From Gammaproteobacteria bacterium (GTDB lineage Bacteria > Pseudomonadota > Gammaproteobacteria > Chromatiales > Chromatiaceae): 25,295 bases of DNA. The stretch spans positions 1 through 25,295 of the forward strand of contig JABDQZ010000313.1 in assembly GCA_013041975.1 (NCBI GenBank), given 5' to 3'. Position numbers and translations under genes: made by a program. The notes beneath the pieces are model-generated. The model was not told where the DNA came from. It saw only the letters and a list, made by a program, of their open reading frames with translations, and searched no databases. Numbering within the stretch: position 1 is the first letter of the stretch; every line of letters starts with the position of its first letter. Shown here piece after piece: positions 1 through 7,144 of this stretch.

Positions 1-246
1 CCAGGAACTCTCTTCACCGATGTCTCCGTTAAGAAATATATTGACCTGGTTCTGGAATTTCATGACATCATGATGGTCAGTGATGTCATCAACCATTGAT
101 GTTGCCTGACCGATTGTCTGGCCGTTACTGGTGAAAATTGCCGTTTCATTCTTCAACTCAACAGTTGCCTCAATTTCAGCCATCACGAATGATGGTGCTA
201 CCAAGGCCAGAGCCAGTGAGCTGGATAGTATTGATTTTTTAAACAT
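1..246 (-). CDS. Exported protein, N-terminal fragment (possible outer-membrane channel)
   Basis: The visible part is 82 codons, running off the left edge of the window. Translation starts at ATG (246-244) behind a good ribosome binding site (GGAGAGG, about seven bases upstream). Residues 1-23 form a clear Sec signal peptide: MFKK, a hydrophobic core, then cleavage near VMA-EIE. The mature start is rich in short alternating polar/hydrophobic stretches, and the end (FQNQVNIFLNGDIGEESSW) resembles the first strands of large beta-barrel proteins of the DUF1302 type. That assignment is inference from a short fragment. It lies downstream of, and in the same direction as, a LolA-like exported protein. 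In other proteobacteria such pairs often accompany an RND/MMPL exporter, which would lie beyond the edge here. An intrinsic terminator separates the two genes. Confidence 0.6.
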   Translation of the reverse strand, partial: MFKKSILSSSLALALVAPSFVMAEIEATVELKNETAIFTSNGQTIGQATSMVDDITDHHDVMKFQNQVNIFLNGDIGEESSW

Positions 247-285
247 CTTTTTTCCTCTCCCGATTCGCCTGATTTGTTATCAAGC

Positions 286-316
286 AAAAAAGCCTGACCA
301 GGTATCCCTGATCAGG
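286..316 (-). terminator. Intrinsic terminator between two exported-protein genes
   Basis: Read on the minus strand, a 10-bp stem (CCTGATCAGG / CCTGGTCAGG, one G-U pair) closes a GATA loop and is followed by C and six T. It begins about ten bases after the stop codon of the LolA-like gene and ends 40 bases before the start of the next gene in the same direction, so it probably lowers rather than abolishes downstream expression. Confidence 0.8.
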
Positions 317-325
317 TCTTAATTA

Positions 326-1273
326 TTATCTTTTAATTTTACGTAAGGTTTTTTCAGTCCACAGTTTCGCATCGAAGTCACCGTTGGCAACTACAACGTT
401 CTGAGGAATAACTGCCCAGGTTTCATGCTCTGTCGCCAGGGTTTTACCGTACCAGTAACTCCATGCTACTGAGCGTGGATCAGACTGACCTTCGATGGGT
501 TTCCAGTCACGGTCGATAACCTTGATCTGGTTTCCACCCTTGAAGTATTCAGTGCGATAGTCAGCAAAGGTCTTTGAATCAACATAGCTGATGCGATAGT
601 CATACCACCAGTTTTCAAACTTGGTTGTACTTTTCAGCTTGTAGACTTCTTTACCATCGTGATCACAGGCTCCACCTGCAGGCAGTTTTTTGGTGTAACG
701 ACTCTGCTGGTTGGCAGGAATTTCCATTGCACCCAGACACCCTTTAAACGTGTCCTTACCTTGCAACTCATGCGTTTCGTTTTGAGGTTTACGCAGCACC
801 ACGTCACCGAAGGTGAAATCTGTTCCACCCCATGCATCATCATGTGCAGGCTGGGCGAAACGACGAATCTTACGCAGAGCGGGCAACCAGATTGAGTAAG
901 ACTGGGATTTGTTGTCGTCAACAAAGTCAGTGATCAGCATGCCAGTACCTTTCAGTTTACCGGAACGGAAAATCGCCAAATCTTTTGCTTTAACAACACC
1001 ATCACTGTAATCGTTGTTAAGAAAACGCTCCAGGGTGTTGGTGGTTGGTTTTTTACCCTTTGATTTACTCACCAGAACCGTAATGTCTTTTTTAACTTTG
1101 GTAATGGCGTAGTTTTTCAGTGAGTAGAAGTGGTTAACAAAGTAAACCTGATCAGCCACCTGGTCAGCAGTCACATCGCCTGAAGGATAGGCAAGGTCTT
1201 TGGTTACACCAGAAATAGCCAGCGTTGGCACCAGTCCCAGCGCCACCAGAAGGGATTTAAAACCAGTTTTCAT
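326..1273 (-). CDS. LolA-like outer membrane lipoprotein-sorting family protein
   Basis: The product is about 315 residues, exported and periplasmic. ATG at 1273-1271 is preferred: the ribosome binding site GGGAG sits nine bases upstream of it but only three bases from the in-frame TTG at 1279. Residues 1 to about 20 are a Sec signal peptide (MKTGFKSLLVALGLVPTLA). The mature part matches the LolA_like 'outer membrane lipoprotein-sorting' family typified by a central segment (IWLPALRKIRRFAQP) followed by a DFTFGD-type motif and late aromatic-rich strands (ENWWYDYRISYVDSKTF). In this family the fold is a half-barrel that binds lipid or lipoprotein; members are commonly encoded next to a DUF1302-like barrel and an RND exporter. 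The substrate here is unknown. The family is fairly certain by eye; the function is inference. Confidence 0.75.
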   Translation of the reverse strand: MKTGFKSLLVALGLVPTLAISGVTKDLAYPSGDVTADQVADQVYFVNHFYSLKNYAITKVKKDITVLVSKSKGKKPTTNTLERFLNNDYSDGVVKAKDLAIFRSGKLKGTGMLITDFVDDNKSQSYSIWLPALRKIRRFAQPAHDDAWGGTDFTFGDVVLRKPQNETHELQGKDTFKGCLGAMEIPANQQSRYTKKLPAGGACDHDGKEVYKLKSTTKFENWWYDYRISYVDSKTFADYRTEYFKGGNQIKVIDRDWKPIEGQSDPRSVAWSYWYGKTLATEHETWAVIPQNVVVANGDFDAKLWTEKTLRKIKR

Positions 1274-1403
1274 ATTCAAGAACTCCCGAGGTCAGGCAAT
1301 GAATTGCCCTTATGTCATTTAATTAATAATTATCGGTATTCGCTTCAAAACTCTGTTGCTTTTTTACAAATCGTTGTATCGAAGCTACTTAATCACGAAG
1401 ATT

Positions 1404-1431
1404 AGTATAATCCATAAGAAAAGTGAAGCAA
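1404..1431 (-). promoter_or_regulatory. Sigma-70-like promoter for the LolA-like gene
   Basis: On the minus strand, TTGCTT (1431-1426) is followed after 16 bases by TATACT (1409-1404), a five-of-six match to the -10 consensus. Predicted transcription start is near 1397, giving a leader of about 120 bases. The call rests on eye matching only. Confidence 0.45.
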
Positions 1432-1479
1432 AAATTGATATTTGTCATTTACCAAATACTAATATACCTGCGTAGAGAG

Positions 1480-1493
1480 TTGATTTCTATCAA
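1480..1493. promoter_or_regulatory. FNR/Anr-type binding site
   Basis: TTGATTTCTATCAA is a perfect match to the FNR half-sites (TTGAT-N4-ATCAA). Its centre lies about 89 bases upstream of the predicted start of the LolA-like gene transcript, close to a class-I activation distance, and it points to oxygen-responsive control. The palindrome is seen directly; the regulator is inferred. Confidence 0.5.
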
Positions 1494-1658
1494 TCTGGCT
1501 TATTTGGTGAATTTCTTTCCTTAGACCTTCTTATGACCAGTAACAACCTATATCTAATAGGGCGTGTCTTTACATTCAGATTAGTATGTTAATAAGTTAA
1601 ATGCAATAGTTAATGTTTTACTTTAAGTTTCAAATTTTATAATATCTCTTCCGGACAT

Positions 1659-1692
1659 AAAAAAACCGCGGTAGCAATAATCTACAGCGGCC
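1659..1692 (-). terminator. Intrinsic terminator of the qmcA-nfeD operon
   Basis: On the minus strand a stem of about nine base pairs with one mismatch (CCGCTGTAG / CTACCGCGG) encloses a seven-base loop and runs into a seven-T tract. It begins about 45 bases after the nfeD stop codon. Confidence 0.75.
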
Positions 1693-1734
1693 TTAATGAA
1701 CTCACTTTTCTCAAATGTGTTTAATCAGTAACGA

Positions 1735-2187
1735 TTAAACTGCCTCTACCTTTAAAACAACACCATCCACCCCGACGACCCGCACTTTATCTCCCGCTGC
1801 CATATCCATTCCTGAAATTTTCCAGGTTGTATCATCAACCTTGATTTTGCCAGTTCCATTCACAATCGGCTCTTTCAAGGTGAAAGTGCGGCCAACATAT
1901 TGCTCACCACGCCGGTTAAGTGCCGGCTGGTCTGTCACTTTCTGGTGACTGGCAAACCAGCGGCGACCGGCCACTGTACTGATAACACTGAACAGTGCAA
2001 ACAAAGTCAACTGCCACTCCCAGGTCATTTCCGGTTGTAACACCATAAACAGGCCGACAACACCTGCTGACAAACCCAACCACAGAAAAAATGCCGCCGG
2101 TGAAAAAACCTCGAGCACAACAAAAATGATTCCGATGACCCACCAGTGCCAGAAATCCATGTTTTGCAGCCATTCAGCCATGCTCAT
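1735..2187 (-). CDS. NfeD family membrane protein (YbbJ-like)
   Basis: The product is 150 residues, the size of short NfeD proteins such as E. coli YbbJ. Two hydrophobic segments are visible near residues 14-33 (WWVIGIIFVVLEVFSPAAFF) and 35-50, with a further one near 58-72. The C-terminal half (about 90-150) is the small OB-fold NfeD domain, with the typical GRTFTLKEPI, GTGKIKVDDTTW and GDKVRVVGVDGVVLKV stretches. The start overlaps the qmcA stop by four bases (ATGA), so the two are translationally coupled; an internal ATG two codons later is also possible. Family knowledge: NfeD proteins partner SPFH/stomatin-like proteins in membrane microdomains. The precise cellular role is unsettled. 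Confidence 0.88.
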   Translation of the reverse strand: MSMAEWLQNMDFWHWWVIGIIFVVLEVFSPAAFFLWLGLSAGVVGLFMVLQPEMTWEWQLTLFALFSVISTVAGRRWFASHQKVTDQPALNRRGEQYVGRTFTLKEPIVNGTGKIKVDDTTWKISGMDMAAGDKVRVVGVDGVVLKVEAV

Positions 2188-3104
2188 TTACCCTCAGTTT
2201 GCTTGTCCATTGCCGATTTCGCCACTTCGGCGATACCTGCAAGAGAACCGATCAGGCTGCTGGCTTCCAGCGGCATCAATACCAGCTTGTTGTTATCTGA
2301 CAATCCAATCTGCTGCAGGGCTTCTGTATATCTTTGCGCAATGAAATAATTGATCGCCTGCACATCACCCTCGGCGATGGCTACCGAAACCATCTGAGTT
2401 GCTCGTGCTTCCGCCTCTGCCAGTCTTTCTCTTGCCTCTGCTTCACGGAATGCTGCTTCCTTTTCACCCTCAGCTTTAAGTATCTGGGCCTGCTTTTCAC
2501 CTTCGGCCTTCAAAATATCAGCCTGACGCAAACCTTCCGCCTCGAGAATATTGGCTCTTTTTTCACGCTCGGCCTTCATCTGCCTGGCCATCGAATCCAC
2601 CAGATCGCGCGGCGGAGAAATATCCTTGATTTCGATACGGGTGACCTTGACACCCCAGGGGGTAGTCGCATCATCAACAACGGTTAGCAACTTGGCATTT
2701 ATTGCATCACGATTGGACAGTAATTCATCCAAATCCATAGATCCCATTACGGTACGAATGTTGGTCATGGTGAGATTAAGGATTGCCCGATACAGGTCAT
2801 TGACCTCATAGGCAGCTTTAGCTGCGTCAAGAATCTGGAAAAACACAACGCCGTCGGCTTTGACCATGGCATTGTCTTTGGTAATGACTTCCTGGGACGG
2901 TACATCCAACACCTGTTCCATCATGTTGAGCTTGTGACCAATCTGATCAACCACCGGTATAATCAGGTTCAAACCCGGACGCAGGGTATTGGTATAGCGA
3001 CCAAAGCGCTCAACGGTGTATTCCATGCCCTGGGCTACGCTTTTGACCCCGAGCACGACCACTACTACGGCCAGCACCAGCAATGCAATGACAAATGTTT
3101 CCAT
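2184..3104 (-). CDS. qmcA: SPFH/stomatin-like membrane protein QmcA
   Basis: The product is 306 residues, matching E. coli QmcA (about 305). Residues 3-20 form a single N-terminal membrane anchor. The SPFH/band-7 domain follows (about 22-180), including VERFGRYTNTLRPGLN, the LDVPSQEVITKDNA strand and the WGVKVTRIEIKDI strand typical of this family. Residues 180-240 form a long charged coiled coil built from repeated ILEAEG / ILKAEGEKQA units. A strong ribosome binding site (AGGAG, six bases from ATG) supports the start. It is first in a two-gene operon with nfeD. Such proteins oligomerise into membrane cages associated with FtsH protease or membrane quality control; that role is established for homologues, not visible here. 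Confidence 0.93.
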   Translation of the reverse strand: METFVIALLVLAVVVVVLGVKSVAQGMEYTVERFGRYTNTLRPGLNLIIPVVDQIGHKLNMMEQVLDVPSQEVITKDNAMVKADGVVFFQILDAAKAAYEVNDLYRAILNLTMTNIRTVMGSMDLDELLSNRDAINAKLLTVVDDATTPWGVKVTRIEIKDISPPRDLVDSMARQMKAEREKRANILEAEGLRQADILKAEGEKQAQILKAEGEKEAAFREAEARERLAEAEARATQMVSVAIAEGDVQAINYFIAQRYTEALQQIGLSDNNKLVLMPLEASSLIGSLAGIAEVAKSAMDKQTEGK

Positions 3105-3120
3105 TTATTTCTCCTGATTC

Positions 3121-3149
3121 TTGAGCATCAACACTAAACCCAGTATAAC
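3121..3149 (+). promoter_or_regulatory. Promoter of the TtcA-family gene, predicted leaderless
   Basis: TTGAGC (3121-3126), a 17-base spacer and TATAAC (3144-3149) place the transcription start at about 3156, which is the A of the gene's ATG. No Shine-Dalgarno sequence precedes that ATG. The -35 element lies within the divergent qmcA leader. Confidence 0.5.
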
Positions 3150-3155
3150 GGATTA

Positions 3156-3905
3156 ATGTCAGAATTTATAAAACCACCCAAAACACTGCTCAGAGCCAGC
3201 GGACGCGCCATTGCCGACTTCGACATGATTCGTGACGGCGACCGTATCCTTATTGGTGTCTCCGGCGGTAAGGACTCACTCAGCCTGTTGCAGATTCTTT
3301 ACCACCTGAAAACCTATGCCCCGGTAAAGTTCGAACTTGGTGTGATTACCGTCGACCCGGAAGTTGAAGGCTTTGACCCGTCTTCACTGACTGATTACTT
3401 CGACAGCCTCGGACTGAAATGGTTTTATGAACAACAGCCGATCTTGGAAGACGCCAAAACGAAGATGACTGGAGATTCTTTCTGTGCCTACTGCGCCCGC
3501 ATGAAACGCGGCATCATGTACCGAGTCTGCCGCGAAAATGACTACAATGTTCTAGCCCTCGCGCAGCACCTGGATGACCTGGCCGAAAGTTTCATGATGT
3601 CGGCCTTCCACCAGGGCAAACTGGAAACCATGAAGGCTCACTATGTAAACGATGCCGGTGATATCCGCATTATTCGGCCACTGGTTTATGCTCGGGAAAA
3701 CCAGATGCGAGAATTTGCTACCAATTCCGGCCTGCCAATTATTCCTGATTCCTGCCCTGCCTGTTTTAGCGCACCAACCCAGAGGGAATATTTCAAGCAG
3801 CTTCTGAGACAGGAAGAACTGAAAAACAAACAATTGTTTGGCAGTATGCTTTCTGCGATGAAACCCTTAATGGGTGAACAAAATACAAACCCAGAAAGCA
3901 CGTAG
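3156..3905 (+). CDS. ttcA: TtcA-family tRNA 2-thiocytidine synthetase (short form)
   Basis: The product is 249 residues, an ATP pyrophosphatase (PP-loop) enzyme expected to thiolate C32 of tRNA with a [4Fe-4S] cluster. Visible motifs: the PP-loop SGGKDS at 36-41, C110-x2-C113 followed by ARMKRG (matching the CSLC-RLRRG cluster site of E. coli TtcA), the QHLDD motif at 137-141, and C200-x2-C203 after LPIIPDS. It is about 60 residues shorter than E. coli TtcA, ending soon after the core, and the last CxxC is displaced by about two residues relative to E. coli. It could therefore be a TtcA paralogue with another tRNA target. It is transcribed divergently from qmcA, apparently alone. Confidence 0.82.
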   Translation: MSEFIKPPKTLLRASGRAIADFDMIRDGDRILIGVSGGKDSLSLLQILYHLKTYAPVKFELGVITVDPEVEGFDPSSLTDYFDSLGLKWFYEQQPILEDAKTKMTGDSFCAYCARMKRGIMYRVCRENDYNVLALAQHLDDLAESFMMSAFHQGKLETMKAHYVNDAGDIRIIRPLVYARENQMREFATNSGLPIIPDSCPACFSAPTQREYFKQLLRQEELKNKQLFGSMLSAMKPLMGEQNTNPEST

Positions 3906-3996
3906 AGCCGGGCCCAGTTGTCTTTACAGAAGTCTTATTCTGCATGGATACAGAATAGAAGCGTACAAGAATGTATGAAGGATGGTCATCTCTCTA

Positions 3997-4012
3997 GGGT
4001 CAGAGTAAAATT
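3997..4012 (+). repeat. Degenerate GGGTCAGAGTAAAATT repeat unit
   Basis: A single 16-base unit lies in the 145-base gap before leuS. Its first eight bases (GGGTCAGA) match the arms of the large palindrome inside leuS, and the AATT-type end is also shared. No partner arm is present, so it looks like a decayed half of the same class of palindromic repeat. The relationship is inference from this short match. Confidence 0.4.
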
Positions 4013-4050
4013 CCAGACTTTCTATCTCCATCACCAGTAATTAAAACAAT

Positions 4051-6633
4051 ATGGACAAGCAGTACAACCCGCAAAACATCGAAACCAGCGCCCAGCGATA
4101 CTGGCAGGACAACCAGTCATTCAAGGCTATCGAAAATCCTGACAAGGAAAAATTCTACTGCCTGTCGATGTTCCCCTACCCCAGCGGCAAACTGCACAGG
4201 GGTCACGTTCGCAACTACACTATTGGTGATGTAATTTCCCGTTACCAGCGCATGCTGGGTAAAAATGTCCTGCAGCCAATGGGCTGGGATGCATTTGGGC
4301 TGCCGGCTGAAAATGCAGCCATAAAGAACAACAAGCCACCTGCAGAATGGACTTATTCCAATATAGACTATATGAAAGGCCAACTGAACCGCCTCGGCTT
4401 TGGCTATGACTGGGATCGTGAACTGGCTACCTGTGACCCAGACTATTATAAATGGGAACAATGGCTGTTTACCCGCCTGATTGAAAAAGGCATGGCCTAT
4501 CAGAAAAAATCCAGCGTCAACTGGGACCCCGTTGACCAGACAGTACTGGCCAATGAACAGGTGATTGATGGCCGTGGCTGGCGTTCGGGTGCCGTTGTAG
4601 AAAAACGCGATATCGAACAATGGTTTCTGAAAATCAGCGATTACTCCCAGGAACTGCTGGATGACCTTGAAAAACTGCCCGACTGGCCGGAACGCGTCAT
4701 TACCATGCAGCGCAACTGGATAGGTCGTTCTGTCGGATTGCAGATGCAGTTTGGCATTGAAGGCACTAATGAAACCCTGGAAATTTTCACCACCCGTCCT
4801 GACACCCTGATGGGCGTCACCTATGTCGCGGTAGCCGCCGAACACCCCCTGGCTATACAGGCATCTGAAAACAATGCTGAACTCCACGGCTTTATCGAAG
4901 AATGCAAACAGGGCGGCACCTCAGAGGCCGAACTGGAGACCATGGAAAAGAAAGGTTTTCCGCTGGGTATCAATGCCACACACCCGGTAACTGGTGAAGC
5001 AGTCCCCATTTATGCAGCCAACTTTGTGCTCATGAGTTATGGCAGTGGCGCCGTGATGGCTGTACCTGCCCATGACCAGCGTGACTGGGAATTTGCTCAT
5101 AAATATGGCATCGAAATTAAACAGGTGATTTTGCCAGCCAACAACGAAGAGGCCGATATCAGCAAGGCAGCGTTCACGGAAAAAGGTTTTTTGGCCAACT
5201 CCGGTGAATTTGATGAGCTCAGCTCAGAACAGGCTTTTGACGCCATCGCCGACTGGCTCGAAAACAACAACAAGGGACAGCGTCAGGTGAATTTTCGTCT
5301 ACGTGACTGGGGCGTATCACGTCAACGCTACTGGGGCTGCCCGATTCCGCTAATCAGGGATCATAATGGCGACTCACGCCCTGTTGATGAATTCCCGGTA
5401 CGCCTCCCGGAAGACGTCATTGTAGATGGCTCAGGCTCACCACTTAAGAAAATGCCGGAATTTTATGAACTGAACAATGGCGACACCCGCGAAACGGATA
5501 CCTTTGACACTTTCTTTGAGTCCAGCTGGTATTACGCACGCTACTGCTGCCCGGATGCTTCAGACAGCATGCTGGATGAGCGTGCAAATTACTGGCTGCC
5601 GGTTGACCAGTATGTTGGCGGCATTGAACACGCCATTTTGCACCTGCTATATGCACGTTTCTTTAATAAACTGATGCGTGATGAAGGCCTGCTTGAAAAC
5701 GATGAACCCTTCTCACGCCTGCTGACCCAGGGCATGGTGATCGCCGAAACCTGGTATCGTGAAAATGAAGACGGTTCTAAAGACTGGTTCAACCCCACAG
5801 AGATTGAAATTGAGCGTGACAACAAGGGAAAAGTGCTTAAGGCCATTCTGAAATCCGATGGACAGCCGGTGACACCCGGCGCTGTCGAAAAAATGTCCAA
5901 GTCCAAAAACAACGGTGTTGATCCTCAAGACCTGATCGATCAATACGGAGCCGATACAGTTCGCCTCTATACCATGTTCACTGCGCCACCGGATCAGTCG
6001 CTGGAATGGTCTGATGAAGGCGTAGAAGGCGCTCATCGTTTCCTGAAAAGACTGTGGAATCTTGCTGCCGATATGCCAGAAAAAACGGGGTCAGACCCCA
6101 ATTCAAAATTTGGGTCTGACCCCATTTTTTCTGAACTGCCGGAAACGGTTAAAAAACTGCGCCGCGACATACATTCGTCGTTGAAAAAAGCCCTTTATGA
6201 CTTTGAACGCCAGCAGTACAACACTGTAGTCTCATCCTGCATGACTATGGTAAATGCTTTATACAAGCTGGATCAGAGCGATGCAGACAAGTCCGTGCTG
6301 CGTGAAGGCATGAGTATTGTTTTACGTCTGTTAAGCCCGATTGCTCCACATATCACTCACCACCTCTGGAAAACGCTTGGTTATGGCGAGGACATCCTCG
6401 AAGCCAGCTGGCCGGAACTGGACGAATCAGCCCTGCAGCAGGACAGCATTGAATACGTGGTACAGGTCAACGGCAAGGTACGCGGAAAAATCCGCGTCGC
6501 CACGGATGCCGACAAGACAACCATTGAAGAAACAGCCAGCAACAATGAAAACGTGCAACGCTTTCTGGAAGGCGTTACTATCAGAAAAATCATTGTGGTA
6601 CCCAACAAGCTGGTCAACATTGTCGCCAACTAG
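4051..6633 (+). CDS. leuS: Leucyl-tRNA synthetase
   Basis: The product is 860 residues, the family's normal size, and charges tRNA-Leu in the cytoplasm. The class I signatures are intact: HRGH (the HIGH motif) at 49-52 and KMSKS at 614-618. The CP1 editing domain is present, with TTRPDTLMGVTYV and the GSGAVMAVPAHDQRD segment. The anticodon-binding domain and the C-terminal VNGKVRGKI region complete the protein. ATG at 4051 fits the usual N-terminus (MDKQYNPQNIE), although no clear ribosome binding site precedes it. Residues about 677-694 (EKTGSDPNSKFGSDPIFS) are encoded by an in-frame palindromic repeat in the linker between the catalytic and anticodon-binding domains; E. coli has a shorter, unrelated linker there. 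The gene heads a run that continues into lptE 16 bases later. Confidence 0.98.
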   Translation: MDKQYNPQNIETSAQRYWQDNQSFKAIENPDKEKFYCLSMFPYPSGKLHRGHVRNYTIGDVISRYQRMLGKNVLQPMGWDAFGLPAENAAIKNNKPPAEWTYSNIDYMKGQLNRLGFGYDWDRELATCDPDYYKWEQWLFTRLIEKGMAYQKKSSVNWDPVDQTVLANEQVIDGRGWRSGAVVEKRDIEQWFLKISDYSQELLDDLEKLPDWPERVITMQRNWIGRSVGLQMQFGIEGTNETLEIFTTRPDTLMGVTYVAVAAEHPLAIQASENNAELHGFIEECKQGGTSEAELETMEKKGFPLGINATHPVTGEAVPIYAANFVLMSYGSGAVMAVPAHDQRDWEFAHKYGIEIKQVILPANNEEADISKAAFTEKGFLANSGEFDELSSEQAFDAIADWLENNNKGQRQVNFRLRDWGVSRQRYWGCPIPLIRDHNGDSRPVDEFPVRLPEDVIVDGSGSPLKKMPEFYELNNGDTRETDTFDTFFESSWYYARYCCPDASDSMLDERANYWLPVDQYVGGIEHAILHLLYARFFNKLMRDEGLLENDEPFSRLLTQGMVIAETWYRENEDGSKDWFNPTEIEIERDNKGKVLKAILKSDGQPVTPGAVEKMSKSKNNGVDPQDLIDQYGADTVRLYTMFTAPPDQSLEWSDEGVEGAHRFLKRLWNLAADMPEKTGSDPNSKFGSDPIFSELPETVKKLRRDIHSSLKKALYDFERQQYNTVVSSCMTMVNALYKLDQSDADKSVLREGMSIVLRLLSPIAPHITHHLWKTLGYGEDILEASWPELDESALQQDSIEYVVQVNGKVRGKIRVATDADKTTIEETASNNENVQRFLEGVTIRKIIVVPNKLVNIVAN
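6079..6131. repeat. 53-base palindromic repeat inside leuS
   Basis: Two 25-base arms (6079-6103 and 6107-6131) are inverted copies differing at only two positions, around a three-base centre CAA. Each arm has the form GAAAAAA-Y-GGGGTCAGACCC-M-AATT. The inner part, GGGGTCAGACCCC, is itself near-palindromic. The element has no stop in the leuS frame and is read through as protein. It resembles REP-type mobile palindromes seen elsewhere between genes; no transposase is in this window. Confidence 0.85.
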
Positions 6634-6649
6634 AATCACAACACAGCCA

Positions 6650-7144
6650 ATGAAAACACTTAAAATCCACCATTACATTTTATATTCACTGCTGGTGCTG
6701 TCTCTCGCCAGTTGTGGTTTCCAGCTTAAACAGAGCAGCAGCCTGCCTGCTTCATTCGGTCCTGTAAGCATCCACGGCATCGGCAAGTTCAGCCCCTTCT
6801 ACAGAACGGTTCGCAATGCTCTGCGCCAGTCTTCAATCAACATTACCGATGGCACTGCGGCTAATCATTCCATTCACATCAGTCCCAGTCGTGAAAGAAA
6901 AGTCTTGTCAGTAAATACCGCGGGCAAGGTATCGGAATACGAATTGATCCAGCGCGTCAACTACCGGGTCAGCCGTTCAGACGGCACGGTACTGATCGAA
7001 CCCACCACGCTCGCGCGCAGCAGCTACTATACGGCTTCAAGAACCGAGGTACTGGGCAATGCCACAGAAGAAGACGATATTTACATGCGCCTGGAAGAGC
7101 AACTGGTAAATCAAATGTTTGACCAGATATCAGTAGCTTTTTAA
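6650..7144 (+). CDS. lptE: LPS-assembly lipoprotein LptE
   Basis: The product is 164 residues. It is the outer-membrane lipoprotein that plugs the LptD barrel and helps deliver LPS to the cell surface. The start is ATG at 6650; longer readings extend back into leuS and are not credible. The N-terminus is a lipoprotein signal with lipobox LASC, the lipidated cysteine being C22, followed by GFQLK as in LptE homologues. The body (FYRTVRNALRQSSI, SVNTAGKVSEYELIQRVNYRV, EEDDIYMRLEEQLVNQMFDQI) follows the LptE pattern. It lies between leuS and holA, the classic gammaproteobacterial position, and its stop codon shares one base with the holA start. Confidence 0.93.
   Translation: MKTLKIHHYILYSLLVLSLASCGFQLKQSSSLPASFGPVSIHGIGKFSPFYRTVRNALRQSSINITDGTAANHSIHISPSRERKVLSVNTAGKVSEYELIQRVNYRVSRSDGTVLIEPTTLARSSYYTASRTEVLGNATEEDDIYMRLEEQLVNQMFDQISVAF

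Larger units (their letters stand above)
1280..1734. other. 455-base AT-rich intergenic region
   Basis: This gap lies between the LolA-like gene and nfeD, both on the minus strand. It holds the promoter and FNR-type site near 1404-1493 and the nfeD terminator near 1659-1690. The middle (about 1500-1655) is AT-rich with no convincing ORF, RNA fold or repeat. Confidence 0.6.

Noticed and set aside
131..322. 63-codon plus-strand ORF at the left end
   Set aside because: It lies antisense to the signal peptide and leader of a better supported minus-strand gene, with no coding character.
3936..3957. Seven-base inverted repeat TATTCTG / CAGAATA after the TtcA-family gene
   Set aside because: No T-tract follows, so it is not a convincing terminator; no other function can be supported.
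6341..6649. Upstream extension of the lptE frame into leuS
   Set aside because: It overlaps leuS in another frame; the lipoprotein signal begins at ATG 6650, which fixes the real start.
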